The notes: generated from the letters alone by a model not told the origin. Positions 1 through 12,554 are shown, counted from the stretch's first letter. The stretch: 64,000 nucleotides of DNA from Dendrophyllia cribrosa (GCA_024195265.1 JAJLRJ010000009.1:613501-677500); one strand, 5' to 3'. Made by a program: numbers and translations.

Positions 1-168
1 TGTTTGAGGTGTCTGCTCGTAAGCTAGTCCACAGCAGCTCAAGACCGTTGTTCTCACAAGTGATTTTAATTTTCTCTTGCTTTTTGTTTGAGGTGTCTGC
101 TCGTAAGCTAGTCCACAGCAGCTCAACACTGTTGTGCTCACAAGTGATTTTAATTTTCTCTTGCTTTA
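1..168. repeat. 84-bp direct duplication in TTC17 intron
   Basis: Two adjacent copies of an 84-bp segment, each starting TGTTTGAGGTGTCTGCTCGT, at 1 and 85, with few differences. The second copy runs up to the polypyrimidine tract and AG of the acceptor at 177-178, so the duplication includes the intron end. The first copy ends in a similar pyrimidine-rich stretch but lacks the exon. Confidence 0.85.
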
Positions 169-178
169 TATTTGTCAG

Positions 179-3100
179 AATTCTACGTCTTGGGTGATAC
201 TAAATATCGCTTCTTTATACTGGAGAGTTCAAGGAGATACTGCTGAAGCTATCAAGTGTTTACGGCAGGCGCTTTATTTTTCTCCACCCGACGCGAGGGT
301 ATGTTTTTACCTTAGAATTGCGTAAAACACAATTACGTTAGAGCTACTAGTAAAAAACGTAAAAAAAAAAAATACGGCTGTGATACTATGAAGGTGATGT
401 AGGGAACAGAAACATGAAGTTTGTTTAAGGGACTAATTACAAAAGCTTTTAATTGCCACCCAAAGTTTGTTTGAGGGTCTAATTACAAAAGCTTTTTATT
501 GCCACCCAAAGTTTGTTTGAGGGACTAATTACAAAAGCTTTTTATTGCCACCCAAAGTTTGTTTGAGGGACTAATTACAAAAGCTTTTAATTGCCACCAA
601 AAGTTTGTTTTAAGGGACTAATTACAAAAGCTTTTTATTGCCACCCAAAGTTTGTTTTAAGGGACTAATTACAAAAGCTTTTAATTGCCACCCAAAGTTT
701 GTTTGAGGGACTAATTACAAAAGCTTTTTATTGCCACCCAAAGTTTGTTTAAGGGACTAATTACAAAAGCTTTTAATTGCCACCAAAAGTTTGTTTGAGG
801 GACTAATTACAAAAACTTTTTATTGGCACCCAAAGTTTGTTTGAGGGACTAATTACAAAAGCTTTTTATTGCCACCCAAAGTTTGTTTGAGGGATTAATT
901 ACAAAAGCTTTTTATTGGCACCCAAAGTTTGTTTGAGGGACTAATTACAAAAGCTTTTTATTGGCACCCAAAGTTTGTTTGAGGGACTAATTACAAAAGC
1001 TTTTAATTGCCACCCAAAGTTTGTTTGAGGGACTAATTACAAAAGCTTTTTATTGGCACCCAAAGTTTGTTTGAGGGACTAATTACAAAAGCTTTTTATT
1101 GCCACCCAAAGTTCGTTTGAGGGACTAATTACAAAAGCTTTTAATTGCCACCCAAAGTTTGTTTGAGGGACTAATTACAAAAGCTATTAATTGCCACCCA
1201 AAGTTCTGTTCGTTACTAGACGTGGATAGCGGGTAGTTTGTTGCTCTGAGGACTGAACCTTGTTTAAAATGACCGCTGAAATTAAAAGGGACACTGTCAC
1301 GGATTCCCATCCGCGGACCAGGCTCACTTCAAATATTCTTTTCCGTCCCGTTATTTTTCAAATATAATAATAATTACAATAATAATAATATATAAGCTTT
1401 ATTAACAATTTAAAAAATATCTTAATTACATAAATAAAAATAGAAATAATTGATAATAAAAATTCAAAATTCTATAAAATTACAAATTCCATGATGCAGA
1501 GATATTAAAATTATACAATCGAACTAATTACAAAATTAATAATAATTTTATTATTATTATTATTATTATTATTATCCTTTTCCGTCCCGATATTTTTCAA
1601 ATATCCTTTCCGTCCCGATTTGTTTTCCACCGTGACTGCCGCCACTAGTCGACGCCATTTTGAAATTTTCGATTCGAGAAACTGATAGCGTCCCTTTTAA
1701 AGCACTCCGTAGATAAATGAACCCCAGCCATAGCCTGTTTGTGAGGTTAAGGTGTCGAGCGACTGATTTACAAGCGTCTTTGTCGTTTTTTTTCTTTTAG
1801 TAAAGGTATACTCGCAGTTGGGAATAGACGGCCCACATGGCCGAAGCCATGCACATCATCTTACCAATAAAAAAAAAATCGTTTTAAATAACATGACTTA
1901 ATTCTTGTTATACCAGGATGTCGCTCACGTTGGTCTGGCGAGTATTCTGCTACGGGAAGGGCACCTAGACGACACTGCTGTAGTAATAAAAAAAGCTTTG
2001 GAGGTGAGAAAGAGAGATTTATTGAATTCTTCTCTGTGAAATACCTCGAGTTGGACATTTGTTGTTTGCCTGAGGGCGTTTACCATTTGTGATAACTGGC
2101 CGCGGACCAGACAAGTCAGTTCGTAAACAGAATGCAACTTTTTGAAAACCTTTTGCTACAAGTCCATCAATATTATGCATGCTATCTGCGAATAAACCTT
2201 CCCAGTCGCACAGTTCTGGAAAATGGAATTATTGGAAAGCGCTCTTAGATACGCGAGTGTCCTGCTTGGTTTCTTTTCTTCATTAAGTACCTTTATTTGA
2301 TTTTTTTTTCAGATTTCTCCCAGTCTCGCTCTCGGTCACTTCATTCTCGGCAATGTTTTTGGAGCGCAGGTGAGCAGGGCATTATCTCTAAGAATTATCA
2401 CGAATCTTAATTCGTTTTAACGTATTTGACTGTTTACAGATGTCTTAGTTTTAACTAACGGTGCAAATGTTTGGCGGTGCTTTCAGGAACAAAACCAACT
2501 GTATCTTGCGCACTGTTTAGATGTTTCCCTCGCTTAGCACTGATTACATGTTTTCCAGAGCTTAGCACTGTTTTTTTTTTGTTCTTAGGAACAAAACCAA
2601 CTGTATCTTGCGCACTGGTTAGACGTTTCCCTCGCTTAGCACTTTTTTTTTTTTGTTCTCAGGAACAAAACCAACTGTATTTTGCGCACTGGTTAGACGT
2701 TTCCCTCGTTTAGCACTGTTTTTTTGTTGTTGTTGTTGTTCTCAGGAAAAAAAACAACTGTATCTTGCGCACTGGTTAGACGTTTTCCCTCGCTTAGCAC
2801 TGGTTAAATGTTTTCCCGCGCTTAGCACTGGTTACATGTTTTCCCGCCCTTTGCACTGGTTACACGTTTGCTCACCCTTTGCACTGTTTATATATTTTAC
2901 CGCCCTTTGAACCAGTTACATGTTTTCCCGCGCTTAGCACACTTTACACGTTTTCTCGCGCTTAGCACTGGTTACAGGTTTTCCCGCGCTAAGCACTGTT
3001 TACATTTTTTCCCGCACTAAATAGCACTGGTTACATGTTTCCCGCGCTTAGCACTGGTTGCATGTTTTCCCGCGCTTAGCACCCGGGTTACATATTAATT

Positions 3101-3648
3101 TTTCCCGCGCTCAGCACTGGTTACATAATACGGTAATATTTCCCACGCTTGGCACTGGTTACATATAAATTTTTCCCGCGCTTGGCACTGGTTACATATA
3201 AATTTTTCCTGCGCTGAGCCTACTGGTTATATGTTTTCCTAAGCTTGGCTTTGCTTTCTCACGCTCTGCATCGGAAACATGTCTTCTCGCGCCTGGCACT
3301 GATTGCATGCTTTCCCACGCTGCGCACAATATAGTTGAATACTTCTCTTACCGCTTTTGCTACCAGTTGAAAGGTTTACCGCGCTTGGTACCGCTTGTTT
3401 CACCGTTTTTGTTCTTGCTGTATTGTGGTATCTGCTCTGTCAAGAAAGATAGTTATTAACGTTTTTTCCCTTCTTTGCAGAGTAACATTCCTGAGGCGAT
3501 ACAGCATTACTTGCTCGCCCTACAGCTCGAGCCAGGTTTTACGCCAGCTGTGGAGCGTTTAAAGATCATTCAGTGTGTTTTGTGGAAACAACAGCAAGCT
3601 TTAGAAAAGGAAGCTAACGATCTTAGAAAGCTGCTGAACCCAAATTAA
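179..3648 (+). CDS. TTC17: TTC17-like tetratricopeptide protein, last four exons
   Basis: This is the C-terminal part of a tetratricopeptide repeat protein; the rest lies left of the window. I read four coding exons with GT-AG borders: 179-298, 1917-2003, 2313-2369 and 3481-3648 (stop TAA), all joined in phase 0. Together they give 143 residues with two TPR-like helix pairs, e.g. WVILNIASLYWR, AIKCLRQAL, HFILGNVFGAQ and AIQHYLLALQLEPGF. A lysine/glutamate-rich tail follows and ends LLNPN. The order and wording match the C-terminal TPR block of vertebrate TTC17 as I remember it (WLILNEAGLYWR, then LGNAYLALKN). In vertebrates TTC17 is linked to actin polymerisation and ciliogenesis; the role here is inferred from family. 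The introns are loaded with minisatellites and a MITE, but the exons look intact. A different long TPR protein is possible but less likely. Confidence 0.85.
416..1208. repeat. 46-bp minisatellite in TTC17 intron
   Basis: About 17 tandem copies of a roughly 46-bp unit containing GGGACTAATTACAAAAGC and TTGCCACC. Units vary by one or two bases (GAGGG or TTAAGGG, TTTTT or TTTTA). It lies between the exons ending at 298 and starting at 1917. Confidence 0.95.
1286..1696. mobile_element. TTAA-flanked MITE, AGGGACACTGTC family
   Basis: The element starts AAGGGACACTGTC after TTAA at 1282-1285. It ends with the inverted GATAGCGTCCCTT before TTAA at 1697-1700, matching 11 of 13 positions. A LINE-type 3' tail (AAGCTTTATTAACAATTT plus an ATT run, about 1363-1576) sits inside, flanked by repeats of TTTTCCGTCCCG. 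The same family is at 29286-29718 and, more degraded, at 31226-31632. TTAA duplication is typical of piggyBac and Kolobok elements. Confidence 0.65.
2484..3260. repeat. Two-tier minisatellite in the last TTC17 intron
   Basis: From 2484 to about 2800 there are four copies of a roughly 75-bp unit (AACAAAACCAACTGTATCTT, then GCGCACTGGTTAGACG, then a T run). From about 2800 to 3260 the array breaks into units of about 28 bp built on TTTTCCCGCGCTTAGCACTG and GTTACATG. Related units occur inverted at 38950-39150, just past the glutathione peroxidase 3' end. Confidence 0.9.
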
Positions 3649-4668
3649 ATACATGTTGTCTGCTTTTCATCCTCTGAGTCGCATATTTCGCTTACCCGGC
3701 GGGCCCTGGCACTAGGAACTAGGCCGTAACACTGGGAACTAGGCCCTAGCACCAGGAAGTTTAGGGGTTAGGGCTCCGGGGAACTATCTCCCTTCACCGA
3801 CCATCTTTATAAATCTCATTGGAAATATTTCTCTGTCAAAACGCTGTACTTAGACTCTCTCGTAAACGACCATCTCCCTTCACCGACCATCTTTATAAAA
3901 TCCCATTTGAAACATTTCTTAGTCAAACGCTGTATTTAGACTCTTTCGTAGGCGACCGTCTTTTTATAGGTAACTACTTTTCCTGAACGCGCGCACGCGC
4001 CCCACTCCCTCGTTCCCGTCCCCTTTCTATGCAGTTGACTGTCTCGTAAGCGACTACCTTCAGGGCCAGAAACCTCCCTATTTTTTCCCTTTGTTCTGAG
4101 TGCTGCCCACGCAGCCTATCGACTGTATTTGGACAAAAATCCTTGTCTTTACACGTTTAAATATATGACAGAAGCTAGAAGGATCACGATGATCGCTAGT
4201 GAGAAAATCGCTTCGAATTCCGTTTGAAGGCGTCGTTTTCGGCGTGTGGTTGTTCAAACTCCCCGTCTCACTGAATGAAAATATAATTGCATTGCCGTAC
4301 TACCGAATTTCAACAGCTTTCATTGAAAGAACTGTAAAAAAGGAGGGAAAATAGGGCGAATTCGTATTTGAGCTTGCAACAGAAAGGTGTCTTTATTTCT
4401 GACAGCGTGCGGGAGTATTGGAATTTTATTTGTATTTGTTAGAAAATGTTTAAATGCTTTTAAAAAGCCTTGTTTAGTGTTCAGAGTTCTACGCTTTGTT
4501 CCTCTTTAAAATTCTTCACAAAATTCCTCCTTTAAACTTTTAATTTAAACTTTATTTTTTTAAGGTATACTTTGTTAACGGTGGAATTTCTTCGCACATT
4601 ACTCGTACCTGTCTTTCGCGGAGGACCGTGAAACTCAGTGTCGCCTGATTTTTGTTTCATTATGTATT
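3649..4668. other. Intergenic stretch, no gene seen
   Basis: Nothing coding is seen. From about 3787 to 3960 an 80-bp block beginning CTCCCTTCACCGACCATC is tandemly duplicated. Around 3695-3765 there are short repeats of GGAACTAGGCC. The rest is AT-rich and unassigned. Confidence 0.7.
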
Positions 4669-4671
4669 TAA

Positions 4672-5079
4672 GGCCCGGTTCAGACGCTGAACTTTTCATG
4701 TGCCGAACTTAATTCGAATTTGGACCGACCCAAATTAACAAAAGTACGCCTGTTGATTCAGACGCCGAACCTAATTAGCCGAACTTAATTCAGTTTGAAG
4801 AGAAACAAATCGAAAGGTCAGCGATTTTCAGGCAAAGATGTCAGAACACGCACCAGTCGTTATAATAATTTATGCATTAGGTTCGGCTCATGAAAAGTTC
4901 GGCGTCTGAATCAAAGCCGTTCCAAAGCCGAAATTCCCGGCTAAGCCAGGCGGAAAGAACGGCTGAGCCGTTCCAAATTCAAATAGCCGTTCTTAATTGA
5001 TTCAGACGCCGAACTTTTCATGTACTTAATTCACGGTATTAGGTTCGGCTCATGAAAAGTTCGGCGTCTGAACCGGGTC
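4672..5079. mobile_element. PIF/Harbinger-like MITE with TAA target duplication
   Basis: A 408-bp non-coding element. It begins GGCCCGGTTCAGACGC and ends with the inverted GCGTCTGAACCGGGTC. Both sides carry TAA (4669-4671 and 5080-5082). Subterminal motifs GAACTTTTCATG and CATGAAAAGTTCGG recur in both orientations. A three-base TWA duplication with G-rich termini is characteristic of the PIF/Harbinger superfamily. Confidence 0.8.
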
Positions 5080-5082
5080 TAA

Positions 5083-5798
5083 GTCAACTTAAAGTAAGGA
5101 TATATTTGGTAAATTTAACCTGGGTCTAGTTTTACGTAGAGTAAATGCAATAAATTTAGTGGCAAGATAACTATTTTTTCTTGATAAACGCAGATGGTGA
5201 ATGTCTTCTTATTTCTCAAAAATATAAATTATATTTTTAATTGTCCCGTGCTTGTTATATTATAAAATAAAGTCCTAAGAAGATACTTTAAACAATCGTT
5301 TAAACGTGGTATCAAATTTTCATCTCATATTTTAATAACCGTATCATGTATAAACAGCACCTTAATTGGCTTATTGCAACAGAAGTTGCAGAAACAGTTT
5401 ACATTACGCAACGCTTGATAATGTCGCAGGGTTGCAGCAATTCTTTGTAGAACCGAGTTTTACTTACTCCCATATATAAATGACGGCTGTGCTCGTCGAA
5501 AATTTTCGAAACACCCTGAACAGTACCAGAATCTTGTTTGATGGGCGTGTCTCAAATGGACCATACCCCTTAGAGGTGCCAGTCGGCTCGATACCCACGT
5601 ACCGTGATAATTCTAACGGTGGTTATTTTAGATTTTAGAACCCTAAGCGATACCAATCTACCTGGTTAGAACTGCAATGATGTGTAAGGCAATTTTTCCG
5701 AGCAACTTGTGTGCCAACAAAATTACGAGACAAGTTGCATGGAACGTTATCTAGTTTGTAATTGTTAGGTAACTGTTTCATCACTGCCATTCACATCC
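5083..5798. other. Intergenic, degraded repeat only
   Basis: No gene seen. Around 5470-5620 there is a degraded relative of the repeat at 59268-59562, sharing CCCATATATAAATGACGG and a dispersed 'ACC..TTAGAGGTGCC' motif. The 3' untranslated region of the minus-strand transporter probably lies here. Confidence 0.5.
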
Positions 5799-8700
5799 TT
5801 AGTTCACTGTTTTTTCCTCGTCTGGAGGACCTTCAGGAACAAATGTATCATACTCCGACACTTTCACATAGCCGTACGAATCATGTATCAACTTTTCTTC
5901 TTCTTTCTTTTTTCTCTCTTCGGCAAAATTCGACCACACGACTGCCATTAGTCCGAACACAATAAAAACGCCCCCGAAATATTCCAGAGTATTCAGGACT
6001 TCCCCTAAAATGAAATACGACAAGATGGCGCAGAACAGGACCTGAAGAGGCCAGGTCGCTGTGACAAGTGACGCAGACATCTGCATATTACACCAGGAAA
6101 TTAAAAGATAGCACAGCCCAGAGGCTATGAAAATGGCGTAGAGAATCGGGTAGATTTCCTCCTTAGGAAAGTATGTAAACTTTTCTGGCTTATTAACGTA
6201 GTACAGCGAAGCCAAAGCCATGAACATTGCGCCAAACATGTAACTCCACGCGGTAACAGTCACGGGTTTAGTTTTCCAACAAGACTCTTCTTTGTCAAAG
6301 ATGAATTTTTTTTGAAGAAGAATGTAAACCGCCATGGAAAGCGTGTTTCCCAGAAGAAATATGTACCCCATAAATTGGATGTCACCAGAGTTGATAGAGT
6401 CACCGTGATCTGTCGCTTCGCCAGAGTTCTTTTGTACCGTCATCACTATGGCACCAGCCGCAGCAAGAAGAATTCCCAGACACTTGGCCCAGCCGCGCAA
6501 GGTACGGAAGTCTGGGAATGGTTCTATTCGTACAATGATGGCGAGTAAGGCAGTCCATACGGGAATGGCGGGTTGAAATATTGACGCAATATTGGCGTTT
6601 GTATAGTAAATGCCAAGTAGGTACAATAACTGATTTCCAAACATTCCTGTTAGGCCTAGAACGATAAACAGGGGAAGTTCCCTGCGGATTAACGAAAATA
6701 ACGTCAGAATTTTAAAGCGATTTTTATTTCGCTCGCTTGACATTATGGGAAAATAGACCGGCTGCTGCGGGAAATTCATTCTAATTCATGCTGTGTTCAC
6801 ATCCGAAAGATGTTTGGAGTAAACATGTTTCAAACGAAACACGTTTCCCGTAAATATGTTTGCACTTTCATTGTTCACATTGTGCTGTGTTCACACGAAG
6901 GGTGAACCATGTTTAGTCTGATCACGAATGAAACATGTTTCACTATGCCCGAGTGTTCACACGAGACGGCGCATGGCGCGAATCATGATCGAAACATGTA
7001 GTGCGCTCCAAGCGGGGGTTCTCTCATATGTAAGGTACGGGGATGCACATCGTCTCGTTTAGGGGTGTAAATAACGGATTTTGGTATCACAGGGTGGCAC
7101 GTGAAGAATAGCTAAAGATTTATGACAGTGCTTTTAAAATTTATTATAGGTGAAAGCATTCGATGACGAGTCTTTATCGCCATTTTAGTCACTATAACTC
7201 TTGTTTGTCTGTCTTTTAAGAATGGTATCTTTTGGGGGTCAAATAAAGCTTGGGCCACACTCATTGTGGAGACTGAGCACCAACGTTTGCCACTGATATG
7301 GGTAGCCATAGGGAAACCCATGACTGGTTAGTGGTAACCCATATGAGCTATGACTGGTTAGTGGTAACCCACATGAGCTATGACTGGTTAGTGGTAACCC
7401 ACATGAGCTATGACTGGTTAGTGGTAACCCACATGAGCTATGACTGGTTAGTGGTAACCCATATGAGCTATGACTGGTTAGTGGTAACCCATATGAGCTA
7501 TGACTGGTTAGTGGTAACCCACATGAGCTATGACTGGTTAGTGGTAACCCATATGAGCTATGACTGGTTAGTGGTAACCCACATGAGCTATGACTGGTTA
7601 GTGGTAACCCACATGAGCTATGACTGGTTAGTGGTAACCCATATGAGCTATGACTGGTTAGTGGTAACCCACATGAGCTATGACTGGTTAGTGGTAACCC
7701 ACATGAGCTATGACTGGTTAGTGGTAACCCACATGAGCTATGACTGGTTAGTGGTAACCCATATGAGCTATGACTGGTTAGTGGTAACCCACATGAGCTA
7801 TGACTGGTTAGTGGTAACCCACATGAGCTATGACTGGTTAGTGGTAACCCACATGAGCTATGACTGGTTAGTGGTAACCCATATGAGCTATGACTGGTTA
7901 GTGGTAACCCATATGAGCTATGACTGGTTAGTGGTAACCCACATGAGCTATGACTGGTTAGTGGTAACCCACATGAGCTATGACTGGTTAGTGGTAACCC
8001 ACATGAGCTATGACTGATTAGTGGTAACCCACATGAGCTATGACTGGTTAGTGGTAACCCACATGAGCTATGACTGGTTAGTGGTAACCCACATGAGCTA
8101 TGACTGGTTAGTGGTAACCCACATGAGCTATGACTGGTTAGTGGTAACCCACATGAGCTATGACTGATTAGTGGTAACCCACATGAGCTATGACTGGTTA
8201 GTGGTAACCCACATGAGCTATGACTGGTTAGTGGTAACCCACATGAGCTATGACTGGTTAGTGGTAACCCACATGAGCCATGACTGGTTAGTGGTAACCC
8301 ATATGAGCTATGACTGGTTAGTGGTAACCCATATGAGCTATGACTGGTTAGTGGTAACCCACATGAGCTATGACTGGTTAGTGGTAACCCATATGAGCTA
8401 TGACTGGTTAGTGGTAACCCACATGAGCTATGACTGGTTAGTGGTAACCCACATGAGCTATGACTGGTTAGTGGTAACCCATATGAGCTATGACTGGTTA
8501 GTGGTAACCCATATGAGCTATGACTGGTTAGTGGTAACCCACATGAGCTATGACTGGTTAGTGGTAACCCACATGAGCTATGACTAGTTAGTGGTAACCC
8601 ACATGAGCTGTGACTGGTTAGTAGTAACCCACATGAGCTATGACTGGTTAGTGGTAACCCACATGAGCTGTGACTGGTTAGTGGTAACCCATATGAGCTA

Positions 8701-10336
8701 TGACTGGTTGGTGGTAACCCATATGAGCTATGACTGGTTAGTGGTTGCCTTTGTAAACCATCAACCTATCGTAACTAAAAAGAAAACATAGAATACACGA
8801 TCACTGCAACAAACCGTTGAGAATGGCCGGATCTGGGCTTCCAGACCTAGATATTAAAATACTTTAAGTGAAACAAAAGAAACGACAAAATGATCCTTAG
8901 GGCAGAAAAACAGAAGGAGAAGCAAATAAAATTGGCATATAATAGTGCCCATATTCCACTTTTATTTTATTTGCATCTGCTTCTGTTTTTCTGCCGTAAG
9001 GATCTGTTTGTCGTTACTATCGTAACTGACGCTGGTTACCCAAATGATCCCAGAAAGCTTAGGCTATGTTCACAAATATCAACATGTTCACATTCTGAGT
9101 GTAATAAGGAATTGTGGGTACGAAAAGCAGTAGTTTGTGGGAGTAGTGCCTCGGAACTAACGCAAAATGCGTGCACACTGGGAACCGGTACCCACTTTAG
9201 TGACCGAGTACAAGGTTGAGACCTTGTACTCGGGCACGGGCACCGTGCCCGAATTCTGGCGTGGGTACTTGAAAAAATGGTGTGTTCACATTAGTGCCCA
9301 GCGATAATCGTACTCGGGAACCGTGCTCGGGCACCAAGTGTGAACATAGCCTTAGTGACAAAAGCTGGTGCTCAGGCTCCATAACTTTTCTGGAGTGGCA
9401 AATTGGTTTCCTTTAGGGGTTTAATGAACAATTTCCGACGAGCATCCCCATGATACAAAAGCACAGCCTTTCGAAATATTGGATTCAAATACAATTTCCA
9501 TACCGTTTAATCAGCCTTGCTTTTGTATCATACTGTTTCATTTTTACGCTGATTAGATCCTTTACTACAGGATCCGGTGCTCTTATTTTGTCACGGTGGT
9601 CCTTGCAAACACAATTACGTTTTTGAGCATCCCCATACCTTTAATATGGAGTCGGGGGGGGACTAAATGCATAAATATGTCCCTGAGAGAAACACAACTA
9701 CAGAATACAGGGCCACTTTTGAAGACAGTCAGTTGGGTTGTCTATTCGTACGTGACAAAGCGCGACAGGAAACTCCACATCCTACGTACGGGTACCAGCA
9801 ATTATTTCACAACACCTTTATCACTTAGCGATTCATAGTTAAATCACTTCCAACTGATAATATTAAAAATTGGGGGATTTTTTGTGATTTAAAACTTCTT
9901 AACGTAATCAAAACTGCACATTATGAAAAATTCCTTACGCATCAGGATGTGGAAGCTCGTGATCACAAAATGTCTGGCGAAAAATCGCTTGACAGGTCAG
10001 TCAATAAAAACTTTTTCAAATACAACGATAAAGTGAGGAGAAAACTTCCTCTTGTAGGTTAACACAAACAACTGAATTTTACTTTACTGAATTAAAGGGA
10101 AAAGTCGCAAATCGTATAAACTCTTACCTCAGGGATGGAAGTTGAATTGTCTTCTCGGAAACAAAAGCGGCGAGTAGAAGCACTGGAAAACATCCCGCAT
10201 CTCGAATCAAGCTGAAGATTAAAGGATCTGCTTGGTTTTCTTTAGCAAACTTTGAAACAATAACTCCATAAGCTCCAAAGCCAAGTTGAACAACTACAAG
10301 AGCAAGCCATACGATCCAAACACCCGTGACCGCCAT
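5799..10336 (-). CDS. EamA/DMT-family transporter, WAT1-like (copy 1)
   Basis: A multi-pass membrane transporter of the drug/metabolite transporter superfamily. I read exon 1 as 10336-10128 and exon 2 as 6681-5799, joined across an intron with GT at 10127 and AG ending at 6682. The arginine codon is split AG|G. The product is 363 residues. About ten hydrophobic segments arranged as two EamA halves are visible, e.g. VWIVWLALVVVQLGFGAYGV, FIVLGLTGMFGNQLLYLLGI and QVLFCAILSYFILGE. The tail is charged and cytoplasmic-looking (AEERKKKEEEK). The start was chosen at MAVTGVW, because the paralogue at 15433 starts at the same point and splices at the same codon; an ATG 11 codons upstream is an alternative. 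Substrate unknown; plant WAT1 relatives move auxin or amino acids, but that cannot be carried over. The intron holds a 30-bp minisatellite and a MITE. Confidence 0.88.
6787..7010. repeat. Dispersed GTTCACA/AAACATGTTT repeat
   Basis: The stretch contains ATGCTGTGTTCACA, AACATGTTTCAAACGAAACA, TTTAGTCTGATCACGAATGA and ATGATCGAAACATGT. The same words, in the same order, open the element at 39897-40992, so this is a partial copy of that family. No clear target duplication was found here. Confidence 0.65.
7321..8738. repeat. 30-bp minisatellite in transporter intron, about 47 units
   Basis: Tandem copies of a 30-bp unit made of TGACTGGTTAGTGGTAACCC plus AYATGAGCTA. The main polymorphism is CACATG versus TATATG-type at one position (ACATG or ATATG), with rare GATTAG, GAGCCA and GAGCTG variants. 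The period is divisible by three and contains few stops, so spurious open frames result. Confidence 0.98.
8892..9002. repeat. Short foldback
   Basis: GATCCTTAGGGCAGAAAAAC at the left pairs with the inverted GTTTTTCTGCCGTAAGGATC at the right. The arms are about 45 bp and imperfect, around a short loop. It resembles a small MITE; no target duplication is evident. Confidence 0.7.
9062..9351. mobile_element. PIF/Harbinger-like MITE with TTA target duplication
   Basis: A 290-bp element. It begins GGCTATGTTCACA and ends with the inverted TGTGAACATAGCC, flanked by TTA at 9059-9061 and 9352-9354. The centre holds a GAGACCTTGTACTCGGGC foldback. It lies in the intron of the minus-strand transporter. 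Confidence 0.8.
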
Positions 10337-11150
10337 CTTGGATTGAATTGAGTAATGATGGTGCGTCACGCCATACTTCCGGTGAGTTCAGTCATGTGAC
10401 GTTGCGTAACTCTCGAAGTCAAGAGTGAAATAAATATTTGTTTAAAACGTGAAAAAATAGTAAATAATAAACGAAATATTGTAAAACTGTCTATGATTTT
10501 CATATTCATAAAAACTGTCGTGAACTAAATCACTATGACACTTTTTTACAATCAGTTTCGTTTATTATTTATTATGTTTTACGTTTTTAACAAGTATTGA
10601 TTTTTTTTATCAAGTGTCACGCATCACCTGGAAAACAGCAACTTTTACTCCAAGTTAACGGGGCAATGACAGACATGACAGCATTTTTAGTATCATTTCA
10701 GTATGAATGGAAATCTAAAAATAATGTTCCAGTTTAGTTAATTGTTACTATGCTGGTGCAATGAAACTATAAACTAGCAGTAATCGGAGATTATGGAGAC
10801 GCGTTCGAAGGAATTTCCGGCGGAAATGAGCCCCTGAAAAAAGCAATAGGGGCGGCCATTTGGAAGAATCTCAAATTTTACTGCATGTAAGGCACAGGTC
10901 AACCAACACGAAATTAGAATTGCGTTCTTCGAACGCGATAAATGAGTTTGGTTGCGGATGGTCTGGATGCAAATGGATAGTAGATGGTCGATTTTTTCAA
11001 GTTCTTTCCTTGTGTCTTGGAAAAATCGCTCAAATCTGATTGTGGTTAGTTCTCTCTTCGACAAAACACTTGGTATGTCCCTCCTAATGCTATAATAGCC
11101 TTTTATGAAAGAGCAAAGGTGCTCATACCATAATGATTTGATTTTTTAAT
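10337..11150. other. Upstream region of transporter copy 1, foldback only
   Basis: The two transporter genes diverge from here. A loose inverted repeat spans about 10436-10605 (AAATAATAAACGAAA against TTTCGTTTATTATTT). A minus-strand open frame at 11064-10774 has no recognisable domain and is not called as a gene. Confidence 0.5.
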
Positions 11151-11235
11151 ATAAGCGTCCAGGTTGGTAGCTCTAGGGAGGGCGCTTATTGGAGAGGGGC
11201 GCTTATTGGAGAGGGGGCGCTTATTTTTTTAGACA
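11150..11235. repeat. GCGCTTATTGGA short tandem repeat
   Basis: Three spaced copies of GGGCGCTTATTGGAGAG-type sequence. Similar words recur, in the same orientation, at 12672-12710 beside a poly-G run. These are probably remnants of one dispersed repeat family. Confidence 0.55.
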
Positions 11236-11381
11236 AAAACATACGAGCGTAAAAAACCTCTTTAAAGAACAACAGAACATGTACAATTCACACAGTCAGA
11301 ACAACAGCATTTTATTATTTTAATTATTATTATTAGCATTAGTTATATGTACAATAATTATTATAATTTCAGCTAGCGTTA

Positions 11382-12304
11382 TGGCTCCGTCAATTCCAAG
11401 CCCGCTCATCGCCCCCCCCCCCCCCCCCCCCCCCCGGGCATTTGTCGGGCATTTGTCTTTTTTCAAAAAAAAAGTTGCACATGCCCCACGGTGGGGTCAG
11501 CTTATATGTACAAATCCCCACGGTGGGGCATCTGAAAGAGTGCAAATGCCCGACCCATGGGACAAGATCAAAATTTTTATTTCAATGATTATTGATGGAA
11601 ACAATAATTGCACACAAATAAATGGATCTTTATATTCATGCTAGGAATTCTTTCGTTCTATCTCAGAATTACTTATATCCGTTTCCTCATCCGTTCTAAA
11701 TATTTGTGTTATTTTTCCACAAAACTTTTGACCCCAATAATTTCTTGTCGATTCTCGTTAATGTTATTACTTTTGATTAAAATTGATATGCTTACGTTCA
11801 ATCCATTTACATGTAAGGTCGCCGTTGATTGAAATGCTTTTTCATGAAGTTAAGTTGCTATTGAATTTTTAAATAGCCAGATTCTTCTGTTACGACATAT
11901 CACGATGGAAAGACACCAAGGCCACGAAAATTTGAAAATTTGAAAATTGAAAATTTGCCGTGATATAGATATTGTCTTCTGTGGCACTTGACAGGGTAAG
12001 GCAAAAGGCGGCCTGTTTTGAAAATTGTGTGAAACTTAAATATTTTCACTTGAAAAGTGCGGGACTCAAACGACGTTTATCAACTCAGTTTTTATATTTT
12101 TAAATTGGGGGCAAACAGAAAATTTAAAATAAACAACGGAGCATGTACGAATTTTATATTCATAAGGTAACGTTGTTTTGACAATGCCCCACCCCCGGGC
12201 TGAGCTGTTTTAGCAAATGCCCCACCCTTGGGAAGGAAAAGTTATAAAATGCCCGACAAATGCCCGGGGAAGGGGGATGAGCGGGCTTGGAATTAACGGA
12301 GCCA
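11382..12304. mobile_element. TIR element with TTA target duplication
   Basis: A 923-bp element. It begins TGGCTCCGTCAATTCCAAGC and ends with the inverted GCTTGGAATTAACGGAGCCA, flanked by TTA at 11379-11381 and 12305-12307. Subterminal parts carry inverted GGGCATTTGTCGGGC and CCCCACGGTGGGG words and a long poly-C run (11411-11434). No coding capacity is seen. The three-base duplication suggests PIF/Harbinger or a related group. Confidence 0.7.
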
Positions 12305-12389
12305 TTATATTGTAAGTAATTTTAATTTTTATTACTGTTCGGCGCAGGTGAGCATTTAGGTATGAAACCTGCGCACTATAAATGTTAAA

Positions 12390-12422
<33 letters not shown>

Positions 12423-12501
12423 TTCCAAATTCCAATTAGATCTGGAAAGTGTCCCCAATTAGTACTCGCGTGCTAGATACCTTTGACACTTAAATAAAGT
12501 G

Positions 12502-12554
<53 letters not shown>

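Noticed and set aside
7321..8738. CRISPR-like array
   Set aside because: The repeats are contiguous with no unique spacers and the genome is eukaryotic. The same applies to the 21- and 42-bp arrays.
7298..8791. Open frames of DWLVVTHMSY repeats
   Set aside because: These are a by-product of the 30-bp minisatellite lying inside an intron of the minus-strand transporter.
8890..9219. 109-codon frame
   Set aside because: It runs across a foldback and into the Harbinger-like MITE. The translated text changes character at the element edge.
10774..11064. Minus-strand 96-codon frame as a gene
   Set aside because: No domain, no splice partner and no neighbouring coding signal. It has the look of repeat-derived sequence.
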